From an uncultured Collinsella sp. (lineage in GTDB: Bacteria; Actinomycetota; Coriobacteriia; Coriobacteriales; Coriobacteriaceae), in contig UQZI01000109.1 of assembly GCA_900545555.1 (NCBI GenBank), forward strand, positions 1 through 5,005: a DNA stretch of 5,005 nt, written 5' to 3'. Positions 1 through 4,876 of this stretch are shown here, in pieces. The notes beneath the pieces are model-generated. The model did no database searches and was not told the DNA's origin. It was given only the letters and a program-made list of their open reading frames with translations. A program made the position numbers and the translations under genes. Positions within the stretch are counted from its first letter, which is position 1. Each line of letters begins with the position of its first letter.

Positions 1-2148
1 CGTCAGCAGGTCCTCGGCCACCAGACGCTCGGACACGACGATACCGTCTTCGTAGTTAAAGCCTTCCCACGGCATGTAGGCCACGGTGAGGTTCTGGCCC
101 AGTGCGAGCTCGCCGTGATCGGTCGAAGGACCATCGGCCAGAGGCTCGCCCTGCTCAACGGTGTCACCGACGCGCACGAGCGGACGGTGGTTGATGCAGG
201 TGGACTGGTTGGAGCGCTGGTACTTGGCCAGGTGATACTCGTCCATGCCGCCGGCATGCTTGACGATGATCTTGGCGGCGTCGGCAAAGATGACCTCGCC
301 GGCGTTCTTGGCCAGGGTGACCTCGCCGGAGTCCAGAGCGGCGCGACGCTCCATGCCGGTACCGACATAGGGAGCGGCGGGGTGAACCAGCGGCACGGCC
401 TGACGCTGCATGTTGGCGCCCATCAGCGTACGCTTAGCGTCATCGTGCTCGAGGAACGGGATCAGCGTGGCTGCGACGGAGAGCATCTGACGCGGCGAGA
501 CGTCCATGTAGTCGACGTCCTCGACGGGCACGTCGGCGGGAGCGCCGAAGGAGCCGTCGAAGTCGCGGGTACGGGCGATCACGGTGTGCGGACGGACGAT
601 CTTGCCCTCGGCATCGGTCGTGATGAACTCGTTGGTCTTGGGATCGAGCGGCGTGTTGGCCGGCGCGATGACGTGCTTCTCTTCCTCGTCAGCGGTCATC
701 CAGTCGATCTGGTCGGTGGCAACGCCGTTCTCGACGCGACGGAACGGGGCCTCGATGAAGCCGTACTCGTTGACGCGGGCGTAGAGGGCGAGCGAGCCGA
801 TCAGGCCGATGTTGGGGCCTTCGGGGGTCTCGATCGGGCACATGCGGCTGTAGTGCGAGTTGTGAACGTCGCGGACGGCCGTCGGCACGTTGGTGCGGCG
901 GCTGGAGCCGGACTTGTGGCCGGCAAGACCACCAGGGCCGAGTGCGGACAGACGGCGCTTGTGGGTCAGACCGGTCAGGGGGTTCGCCTGGTCCATGAAC
1001 TGCGAGAGCTGCGAGGAACCGAAGAACTCCTTGATGGAGGCCACGATCGGGCGGATGTTGATGAGCGACTGCGGGGTGATCTCGTCGATGTCCTGGGAGC
1101 TCATGCGCTCACGGACGACGCGCTCCATACGGCTCATGCCGATACGGAACTGGTTGGCGACGAGTTCGCCGACGGTACGGATGCGGCGGTTGCCGAAGTG
1201 GTCGATGTCGTCGACCTTGAAGCCCTGCTCGCCGGCAGCGAGGGACAGGAGGTAGCGCAGCGTAGCGACGATATCCTCGTCGGTGAGCACCGTGACCTCT
1301 TCCTCGGTGGTGAGGTTGAGCTTCTTGTTGACCTTGTAGCGACCGACGCGGGCCAGATCGTAGCGCTGCGGGTTGAAGAGCAGGCCCTCGAGCAGGCTGC
1401 GGGAAGCGTCCACGGTGGGAGGCTCGCCCGGGCGCAGGCGACGGTAGATCTCGATGAGGGCGTCCTCGCGGGTGAGGGCGGTGTCGCGCTCCAGGGTGCG
1501 CTTGATCACATCGGAGTTGCCGAGCAGCTCGATGATGTCGTCGTTGGTGACGGCGATGCCAAGGGCGCGCAGGAACATCGTGGCGCTCTGCTTACGCTTA
1601 CGGTCGATGGAGACCATGAGCTGGTCGCGCTTGTCGACCTCAAACTCAAGCCAGGCACCGCGGGACGGGATGATCTGGGCCTTGTAGATCTGCTTGCCCG
1701 AATCCATCTCGGAGCTGTAGTACACGCCCGGGGAGCGGACGAGCTGCGAGACGACGATACGCTCGGTACCGTTAATGATGAAGGTGCCCTGATCGGTCAT
1801 CATGGGGAAGTCGCCCATAAAGACGAGCTGCTCCTTGATCTCGCCGGTCTCCTTGTTGGTGAGACGGACGTCGGTCAGAAGCGGAGCCTGATAGGTCATA
1901 TCCTTCTCGCGGCACTCCTCGACGGTGTGCGCGGGGTCGCCGAACTGATGCTCGCCGAAGGTAACCTCGAGAACATGGTTCTGGCTCTGGATGGGGCTGG
2001 ATTCCTTGAACGCCTCACGAAGGCCCTCGTCCTTAAAACGCTCAAAGGATTCCCTTTGAACAGAGATAAGGTTGGGGAGCTCCATGGCCTCCGGGATTTT
2101 CCCGAAGCTGACGCGCTTGCGCTCAGTGGCAGTGTATGCGTAGGTCAC
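1..2148 (-). CDS. rpoB: RNA polymerase beta subunit, N-terminal 716 residues (partial, runs off left edge)
   Basis: This is the catalytic-core beta subunit of DNA-dependent RNA polymerase, cut by the window edge; family members of this type are about 1150-1200 residues long. Reading leftward from GTG at 2148, the frame stays open to base 1. Visible landmarks are ELPNLISVQ (residues 23-31), the protrusion/lobe segment MGDFPMMTDQGTFIING (111-127), W166 in GAWLEFE, DDIDHFGNRR (313-322), the rifampicin region GSSQLSQFMDQ...THKRRLSALGPGGL (377-408), CPIETPEGPNIGLI (437-450), MGANMQRQ (576-583) and FNYED (697-701), whose E700 and D701 match E. coli E813/D814. The large enterobacterial lobe insertion is absent, as in Actinobacteria and Firmicutes. 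Classic rifampicin-contact residues are intact (D386, H396, S401, equivalent to E. coli 516, 526, 531). Residues 409-424 are highly unusual: see the fork loop 2 finding. The GTG start is chosen for its ideal Shine-Dalgarno and the family-typical N-terminus. rpoB is separated from galU by a terminator and has its own promoter candidate; rpoC is expected further left. Confidence 0.98.
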   Translation of the reverse strand, partial: MTYAYTATERKRVSFGKIPEAMELPNLISVQRESFERFKDEGLREAFKESSPIQSQNHVLEVTFGEHQFGDPAHTVEECREKDMTYQAPLLTDVRLTNKETGEIKEQLVFMGDFPMMTDQGTFIINGTERIVVSQLVRSPGVYYSSEMDSGKQIYKAQIIPSRGAWLEFEVDKRDQLMVSIDRKRKQSATMFLRALGIAVTNDDIIELLGNSDVIKRTLERDTALTREDALIEIYRRLRPGEPPTVDASRSLLEGLLFNPQRYDLARVGRYKVNKKLNLTTEEEVTVLTDEDIVATLRYLLSLAAGEQGFKVDDIDHFGNRRIRTVGELVANQFRIGMSRMERVVRERMSSQDIDEITPQSLINIRPIVASIKEFFGSSQLSQFMDQANPLTGLTHKRRLSALGPGGLAGHKSGSSRRTNVPTAVRDVHNSHYSRMCPIETPEGPNIGLIGSLALYARVNEYGFIEAPFRRVENGVATDQIDWMTADEEEKHVIAPANTPLDPKTNEFITTDAEGKIVRPHTVIARTRDFDGSFGAPADVPVEDVDYMDVSPRQMLSVAATLIPFLEHDDAKRTLMGANMQRQAVPLVHPAAPYVGTGMERRAALDSGEVTLAKNAGEVIFADAAKIIVKHAGGMDEYHLAKYQRSNQSTCINHRPLVRVGDTVEQGEPLADGPSTDHGELALGQNLTVAYMPWEGFNYEDGIVVSERLVAEDLLT

Positions 2149-2157
2149 CAGGTTTTT

Positions 2158-2164
2158 CCTCCTT
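2158..2164 (-). promoter_or_regulatory. Ribosome binding site deciding the GTG start of rpoB
   Basis: On the minus strand AAGGAGG lies 9 bases before the GTG at 2148. It is a near-complete anti-Shine-Dalgarno match. There is no ATG in this frame near the expected N-terminus before M22, which lies inside the conserved first segment, so the GTG is the supported start. Confidence 0.9.
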
Positions 2165-2184
2165 CACGGAAATGCTCGGTGGGT

Positions 2185-2205
2185 TGGCGAGGCATAGCTT
2201 CGCCA
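2185..2205 (-). other. Hairpin in the rpoB 5' UTR
   Basis: The minus-strand RNA has TGGCGA (2205-2200) and TCGCCA (2190-2185) as perfect 6-bp arms with a 9-base loop, between the predicted start of transcription and the Shine-Dalgarno. A competing pairing, GGTTG (2216-2212) with CAACC (2186-2182), would remodel it. There is no U-tract, so it is not a terminator. Its role is unknown; it may affect transcript stability or translation. Confidence 0.35.
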
Positions 2206-2221
2206 GTTATCGCAACCTAAT

Positions 2222-2249
2222 AGTTTATCAGGTACCGACCGTTGAGCAA
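2222..2249 (-). promoter_or_regulatory. Predicted rpoB promoter (extended -10 type)
   Basis: On the minus strand TTGCTC (2249-2244) and TAAACT (2227-2222) are separated by 16 bases. TG at -15/-14 directly before the -10 (TGATAAACT) gives an extended -10, which can compensate for the weak -35. Transcription would begin near 2215, giving a leader of about 67 bases. A local promoter is expected because a strong terminator (2381-2415) lies between galU and rpoB. The assignment is by motif only. Confidence 0.5.
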
Positions 2250-2325
2250 GAAAAGCCTTGACGCGATTGAGTTTTTGGAGTAGCAAAGTTTTTCGACAGA
2301 AAACACGCAGGTAGATGTATGTGTA

Positions 2326-2358
2326 TCGAACATCTGTTCATATATTTTCTGTGAACAG
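2326..2358. promoter_or_regulatory. LexA-box-like palindrome plus third half-site upstream of rpoB
   Basis: The plus strand reads TCGAACATCTGTTCA (2326-2340), with GAAC-N4-GTTC as its core, very close to the Gram-positive/actinobacterial SOS operator (CGAAC-N4-GTTCG). A further inverted half-site follows: CTGTTCA (2334-2340) pairs perfectly with TGAACAG (2352-2358) across an AT-rich 11-base spacer. The cluster sits between the galU terminator and the predicted rpoB promoter, about 77-109 bases upstream of its -35. It may bind LexA or another dimeric regulator, or be coincidental. Confidence 0.35.
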
Positions 2359-2380
2359 AGAGCCGGCAATCGCAGCTCTT

Positions 2381-2415
2381 ATAAAAAACGGGCGCGAACC
2401 GAGGTCCACGCCCGT
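2381..2415 (-). terminator. Intrinsic terminator of galU
   Basis: Downstream of the galU stop the minus-strand RNA has ACGGGCG (2415-2409) pairing with CGCCCGT (2394-2388), 7 bp. The helix continues through a U-G pair and GGAC/GTTC to a small CTCG loop, making about 12 bp in all. TTTTTTAT (2388-2381) follows at once. The helix is strong with a good U-tract in the minus direction only, so galU transcripts should mostly end here and rpoB should depend on its own promoter. Confidence 0.9.
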
Positions 2416-2435
2416 AAATGTCGGTGCCCGAAGGC

Positions 2436-3344
2436 TTACTTGCGCATCAATCCGCCGCGCTCGTCGATGGCGTCCCAGAAGGCATCGGCAAAGCGGGGGT
2501 CGTTTGCAGCCATGAGGGCGTTAGTGGCCATCCAACCAGAGGGAGTGCCAGTGTCGTAGCCCGACAGCGGGTCGATGACGACGGCGTACATGGCCTCGCG
2601 GTCGAGCGAACGGGCCATGGCGTCGGTGAGCTGGATCTCGCCGCCCTTGCCGGCCTGCTGATCTGCCAGCAAGTCCATGACCAGCGGGCTCAGCAGGTAG
2701 CGACCGACGATGTACAGGTTGGACGGAGCAGCCTCGGGAGCGGGCTTCTCAACCAGACCGCCGATACGCCAGACAGCACCCGGCTCGGCATCGGCAACGT
2801 CCTCGGCGCCCTCGAGCGAACCGACGCGCTCGCCGGCGATAACACCGTAGCGGCTGACTTCCTCGGGCGAGCAAGCGGCGACGGCGATAACCGAAGCGCC
2901 ACCGTGCTCCTTGGAAACGGCGAGCATCTTGTCGCAGATGTCGCGGTTAGGCACAACGTAGTCGCCCAGAAGAACCAGGAAGTTCTCCCCTGCCACGGCG
3001 TCGGCAGCAGAGCGAATAGCATGGCCGAGGCCCTTGGGCTCGTACTGATAACGGAAGTCGACCGGCATACCGCCAGCGTGGGCGACGGCATCGGCATAGG
3101 CGTTTTTGCCGCGCTCGCGCAGCAGGTTCTCGAGCGAACGGTCGGGCTGGAAGTAGTTCAGCAGCTCGGGCTTGCCGGGCGAGGTAACGATGATGGCGTC
3201 GTCGACCTCCTCGGGGTCGAGTGCCTCCTCGACGACATACTGGATGACCGGCTTGTCGAGCACCGGCAGCATCTCTTTGGGCGTGCACTTGGTGCCAGGC
3301 AGAAAACGCGTGCCAAGACCGGCGGCGGGGATGATTGCCTTCAT
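2436..3344 (-). CDS. galU: UTP-glucose-1-phosphate uridylyltransferase (UDP-glucose pyrophosphorylase)
   Basis: A cytoplasmic enzyme of 302 residues that makes UDP-glucose and pyrophosphate from UTP and glucose-1-phosphate, supplying glucosyl and galactosyl donors for envelope polysaccharides, glycolipids and galactose metabolism. The nucleotidyltransferase signature AAGLGTRFLP (7-16) with TPKEMLP (21-27) forms the nucleotide-binding loop. EPKGLGHA (102-109), LLGDYV (125-130, D128 as likely metal ligand), EEVSRYG (161-167), VEKP (198-201), PSNLYIVGRY (207-216), GGEIQLTDA (234-242) and YDTGTPSG (263-270) follow in family order. Two positions differ from the usual GalU pattern: GDY replaces GDD, and the YDxGxKxG lysine is replaced (TPSG). 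ATG 3344 is chosen because MKAIIPAAG is the family N-terminus. AAAGGA (3362-3357) precedes it by 12 bases, a rather long spacing. An upstream in-frame ATG at 3428 would run through the structured leader. The gene sits between rplL and rpoB with its own promoter and terminator. The enzyme assignment is firm; galU versus a paralogue (gtaB-like) cannot be told apart here. Confidence 0.95.
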   Translation of the reverse strand: MKAIIPAAGLGTRFLPGTKCTPKEMLPVLDKPVIQYVVEEALDPEEVDDAIIVTSPGKPELLNYFQPDRSLENLLRERGKNAYADAVAHAGGMPVDFRYQYEPKGLGHAIRSAADAVAGENFLVLLGDYVVPNRDICDKMLAVSKEHGGASVIAVAACSPEEVSRYGVIAGERVGSLEGAEDVADAEPGAVWRIGGLVEKPAPEAAPSNLYIVGRYLLSPLVMDLLADQQAGKGGEIQLTDAMARSLDREAMYAVVIDPLSGYDTGTPSGWMATNALMAANDPRFADAFWDAIDERGGLMRK

Positions 3345-3366
3345 GTTATTCAAAGATCCTTTCGCA

Positions 3367-3403
3367 GGCGCAAAAGCGCCCCGTGCGTGCGGCGCACAGC
3401 CGC
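3367..3403 (-). other. Two tandem hairpins in the galU 5' UTR
   Basis: Minus-strand RNA: GCGGC (3403-3399) / GCCGC (3393-3389) with a 5-base loop, then GGCGC (3380-3376) / GCGCC (3371-3367) with a TTTT loop. The second ends five bases before the Shine-Dalgarno (3362-3357). They fall inside the roughly 90-base leader predicted from the promoter at 3441-3468. They could modulate translation or stability. No known riboswitch class is recognised, and the leader looks too short for most. Confidence 0.45.
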
Positions 3404-3440
3404 AGACCAAATTGCGATACCCAAGCATCTTACCGCTGGA

Positions 3441-3468
3441 ACTATATGTCGCTACAAGGCAGAGACAA
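3441..3468 (-). promoter_or_regulatory. Predicted galU promoter
   Basis: On the minus strand TTGTCT (3468-3463) and TATAGT (3446-3441, five of six to consensus) are separated by 16 bases. Transcription would start near 3434, about 90 bases before the galU ATG. The promoter lies downstream of the rplL terminator, which fits galU being an independent unit. Confidence 0.6.
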
Positions 3469-3485
3469 TTCTTCAGCAGGTCAAC

Positions 3486-3519
3486 GCAAATTATTGCTCG
3501 AATGGTGCAATTTTATTGC
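3486..3519. repeat. Tandem GCAA...TTGC palindromes upstream of the galU promoter
   Basis: Two similar dyads read on the plus strand GCAAATTATTGC (3486-3497) and GCAATTTTATTGC (3507-3519). The second has perfect 5-base arms (GCAAT/ATTGC) and the first 4-base arms. Their centres are about 21.5 bp apart, two helical turns, so both face the same side of DNA. They lie roughly 18-51 bp upstream of the galU -35, the usual place for an activator or a cooperative repressor. The regulator is unknown. Confidence 0.45.
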
Positions 3520-3591
3520 CCAACGGCAGGGCCCCCGATGCGACGCAAATCACAGAACATGGCAGTTTGAGCAACCGATGCCGAGGGACCG

Positions 3592-3631
3592 AAAAACAAA
3601 AAAGACGGGGCTCGCAATGCGAACCCCGTCT
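3592..3631 (-). terminator. Intrinsic terminator of the rplJ-rplL unit
   Basis: Beginning 27 bases after the rplL stop the minus-strand RNA forms a 13-bp helix: AGACGGGGTTCGC (3631-3619) with GCGAGCCCCGTCT (3615-3603), one U-G pair and an ATT loop. It is followed by a U-rich run (3602-3592, ten U and one G). This is a textbook strong rho-independent terminator. Confidence 0.95.
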
Positions 3632-3658
3632 GCAAAGAAATCTGGCGAGAAAGCCTGA

Positions 3659-4036
3659 TTACTTGAGGGTGACAGCAGCGCCAGCAGCCTCGAGCTTCTC
3701 CTTGGCAGCCTCGGCGTCCTCCTTCTTGGCACCCTCGAGAACAGCCTTGGGAGCGCCCTCGACGACCTCCTTGGCCTCCTTCAGGCCAAGGTTGGTGAGC
3801 TCACGGACGGCCTTGATGACCTGGATCTTGTTGTCGCCGAAGCCCTCGAGCACGACGTCAAACTCGGTCTTCTCCTCGGCCTCAGCAGCGCCAGCAGCGG
3901 GAGCGGCGACAACAGCGGCAGGAGCAGCGGCGGAAACGCCGAAGGTGTCCTCGATAGCCTTGACGAGCTCGGAAGCCTCGAGAAGGGTCATTTCCTTAAG
4001 AGCATCGATGATCTCATCGGTGGTAAGCTTAGCCAT
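3659..4036 (-). CDS. rplL: 50S ribosomal protein L7/L12 (bL12)
   Basis: The multimeric ribosomal stalk protein, 125 residues. It recruits and activates the translational GTPases (EF-Tu, EF-G, IF2, RF3) at the ribosome. The N-terminal dimerisation and L10-binding helices span about 1-32 (MAKLTTDEIIDALKEMTLLE and on). An Ala/Pro/Val-rich flexible hinge covers about 36-53, and the globular C-terminal domain about 54-125, with GLKEAKEVVEGAP (84-96) and the C-terminal AAGAAVTLK. Length and domain order are normal. ATG 4036 is chosen because MAKLT is the family start and AAAGGA (4049-4044) lies 7 bases before it; an in-frame ATG at 4069 would add an unsupported tail. It follows rplJ after 102 bases and ends at TAA just before a strong terminator, so it is the last gene of its unit. 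Four to six copies per ribosome are needed against one L10, so the spacer structures may affect relative yield. Confidence 0.98.
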   Translation of the reverse strand: MAKLTTDEIIDALKEMTLLEASELVKAIEDTFGVSAAAPAAVVAAPAAGAAEAEEKTEFDVVLEGFGDNKIQVIKAVRELTNLGLKEAKEVVEGAPKAVLEGAKKEDAEAAKEKLEAAGAAVTLK

Positions 4037-4087
4037 TTCTAAGTCCTTTCGGTTTCCGTGTCTGTGCACGGAGATCAGTTAAAACAC

Positions 4088-4123
4088 GGCGCGAATGCGC
4101 CTGGGGTGCGGCGTTGCCGCCGC
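4088..4123 (-). other. Two GC-rich hairpins in the rplJ-rplL spacer
   Basis: Minus-strand RNA: GCGGCG (4123-4118) / CGCCGC (4113-4108) closed by a GCAA tetraloop (GNRA type), then GGCGC (4101-4097) / GCGCC (4092-4088) with an ATTC loop. The second is followed after three bases by UUUU (4084-4081), so it could act as a weak terminator, or as a processing or stability element. Given the need for excess L12, a stability or processing role for the rplL mRNA is at least as plausible as termination. Confidence 0.5.
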
Positions 4124-4138
4124 GGGTGAAAGCAGCGA

Positions 4139-4660
4139 CTAGGCTGCCTTCTGCTCGGAGACCTGCTGGATCGAACGAGCGAGACCAGAGGAAACGCCGT
4201 TGACGCAGACAGCGATGTCGCGAGCGAAACCGGAGATGAGACCGGCAATCTGGCCGAGAAGCTGATCCTTGGTGGGCAGCTCGGCGATAGCCTTAACATC
4301 ATCAGCGGAAACGGCCTTGCCGTCGGAGATACCGCCCTTGATCTCAAGGACGCCCTTGGACTTAGCAGAGAAGTCCTTAAGGGCCTTAGCGGCCTCGACC
4401 GGCTCGGTCTCGTAGAACACATAAGCGACGGGGCCGGCGAGGATCTCGTCGAGCTCGGGCTGCTCCTGGTTCTTGAGAGCGATCTTGACCAGGTTGTTCT
4501 TGTAGACCTTCATCTCGGCGCCGCACTCGCGAAGCTGATGACGCAGCTCCTGAGCCTGCTTAACCGTCAGACCGTTGTAGTTGACGACGAACAGACCGGC
4601 GTTCTCGGCGATACGGGACTCGATCTCTGCAACCTTGTCGATTTTGTACTGCTGGGGCAT
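4139..4660 (-). CDS. rplJ: 50S ribosomal protein L10 (uL10)
   Basis: The stalk-base protein, 173 residues. It binds 23S rRNA with its N-terminal globular domain and carries L7/L12 dimers on its C-terminal helix; the L10-L12 complex typically also represses its own mRNA by binding the leader. Visible family segments are KVAEIESRIAENAGLFVVNYNGLTV (9-33), LR..LRE.GAEMKVYKNNLVKIAL (39-62), GPVAYVFYETEPVEAAKALKDF (76-97), KGGISDGKAVSADDV (108-122) and LPTKDQLLGQIAGLI (128-142). The last leads into the long, charged/hydrophobic C-terminal helix that docks L12. ATG 4660 is supported by MPQQYK and by a near-perfect Shine-Dalgarno AGGAGGTG (4674-4667). Stop is TAG at 4139. rplA/rplK are not immediately upstream; instead a promoter, an L10-type leader and an attenuator precede it, which fits autogenous control. 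Confidence 0.97.
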   Translation of the reverse strand: MPQQYKIDKVAEIESRIAENAGLFVVNYNGLTVKQAQELRHQLRECGAEMKVYKNNLVKIALKNQEQPELDEILAGPVAYVFYETEPVEAAKALKDFSAKSKGVLEIKGGISDGKAVSADDVKAIAELPTKDQLLGQIAGLISGFARDIAVCVNGVSSGLARSIQQVSEQKAA

Positions 4661-4689
4661 GAATTACACCTCCTCGAATTCTTTCCGGG

Positions 4690-4711
4690 CACGGTCCGCC
4701 ACAAGGACGTG
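4690..4711 (-). other. Hairpin just upstream of the rplJ ribosome binding site
   Basis: Minus-strand RNA CACGTCC (4711-4705) pairs with GGACCGTG (4697-4690) through 7 bp with one bulged C and a 7-base loop. It lies 15 bases before the Shine-Dalgarno, which stays outside the helix. It could organise the translation initiation region or be part of the L10 regulatory leader. Confidence 0.35.
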
Positions 4712-4725
4712 ACGGGGGCATGTCC

Positions 4726-4762
4726 AAAAAGAAAGCCCCCGCGCTGCATGAGCGACGGGGGC
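4726..4762 (-). terminator. Leader terminator (attenuator) upstream of rplJ
   Basis: Minus-strand RNA GCCCCCG (4762-4756) pairs with CGGGGGC (4741-4735). After a bulged U the helix continues as CGCT/AGCG to a CATGC loop. TTTCTTTTT (4734-4726) follows. It is a strong intrinsic terminator inside the leader, about 110-145 bases after the predicted transcription start and 65 bases before the rplJ ATG. Known L10 leaders often regulate by premature termination, and its position after the L10-leader-like motif fits this. Confidence 0.88.
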
Positions 4763-4780
4763 GAGAAGACATATCTACTC

Positions 4781-4852
4781 GACCACCTCGGCTGGCGGGA
4801 TATCCCATTAAGCTTGCGGGCGATGCCCGTTTGCACCGGCTGTCTCTGGCAG
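4781..4852 (-). ncRNA. Ribosomal protein L10 leader-like RNA element
   Basis: Minus-strand landmarks match my recollection of the Gram-positive L10 leader family: AGACAGCCGGTG (4845-4834), GCTTAAT (4813-4807) and GCCGAGGT (4792-4785), in the expected order and directly before a leader terminator. Between them a CGGGC/GCCCG hairpin (4829-4825 / 4821-4817) forms a variable stem and GGGATATCCC (4806-4797) a second small dyad. In this family the L10-L12 complex binds the leader in place of its 23S rRNA site and lowers rplJ-rplL expression. Boundaries are approximate, and a covariance-model search (Rfam L10_leader) would settle it. Confidence 0.72.
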
Positions 4853-4876
4853 CGGATTCGTGCGTGAACCGAAAGT

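Noticed and set aside
877..924. Frameshift pair or assembly error as the cause of the altered RpoB loop
   Set aside because: The inserted stretch is a multiple of three with no stop, has codon use like its surroundings, and neither alternative frame restores the canonical motif. A real lineage insertion is more likely, although only comparison can prove it.
115..2220. 701-codon open frame on the plus strand opposite rpoB
   Set aside because: It is the antisense shadow of rpoB. Its translation is low-complexity (Val/Asp/Gly/Leu-rich) with no family motif, while the minus strand gives a continuous, well-conserved beta subunit.
2258..2286. Plus-strand TTGACG - 17 bases - TAGCAA as a divergent promoter
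   Set aside because: The -10 is poor, and no plausible plus-strand gene follows.
2436..3428. Longer galU with a start at 3428 (28 extra residues)
   Set aside because: The extension translates the structured leader and begins at about the predicted transcription start. The conserved family N-terminus MKAIIPAAG begins at 3344 with its own Shine-Dalgarno.
3659..4069. Longer rplL with a start at 4069
   Set aside because: The extra 11 residues resemble nothing in L7/L12. MAKLT at 4036 has an ideally spaced Shine-Dalgarno.
2418..4082. 554-codon plus-strand open frame spanning galU, spacer and rplL
   Set aside because: It crosses two clear minus-strand genes, two promoters or terminators and a spacer. 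The translation is compositionally biased and unlike any known protein, so it reflects few antisense stops in GC-rich coding DNA.
4560..4808. Possible leader peptide or small gene overlapping the rplJ leader and start
   Set aside because: The frame begins inside the L10-leader-like RNA, runs through the terminator and into rplJ in another frame, and has no Shine-Dalgarno.
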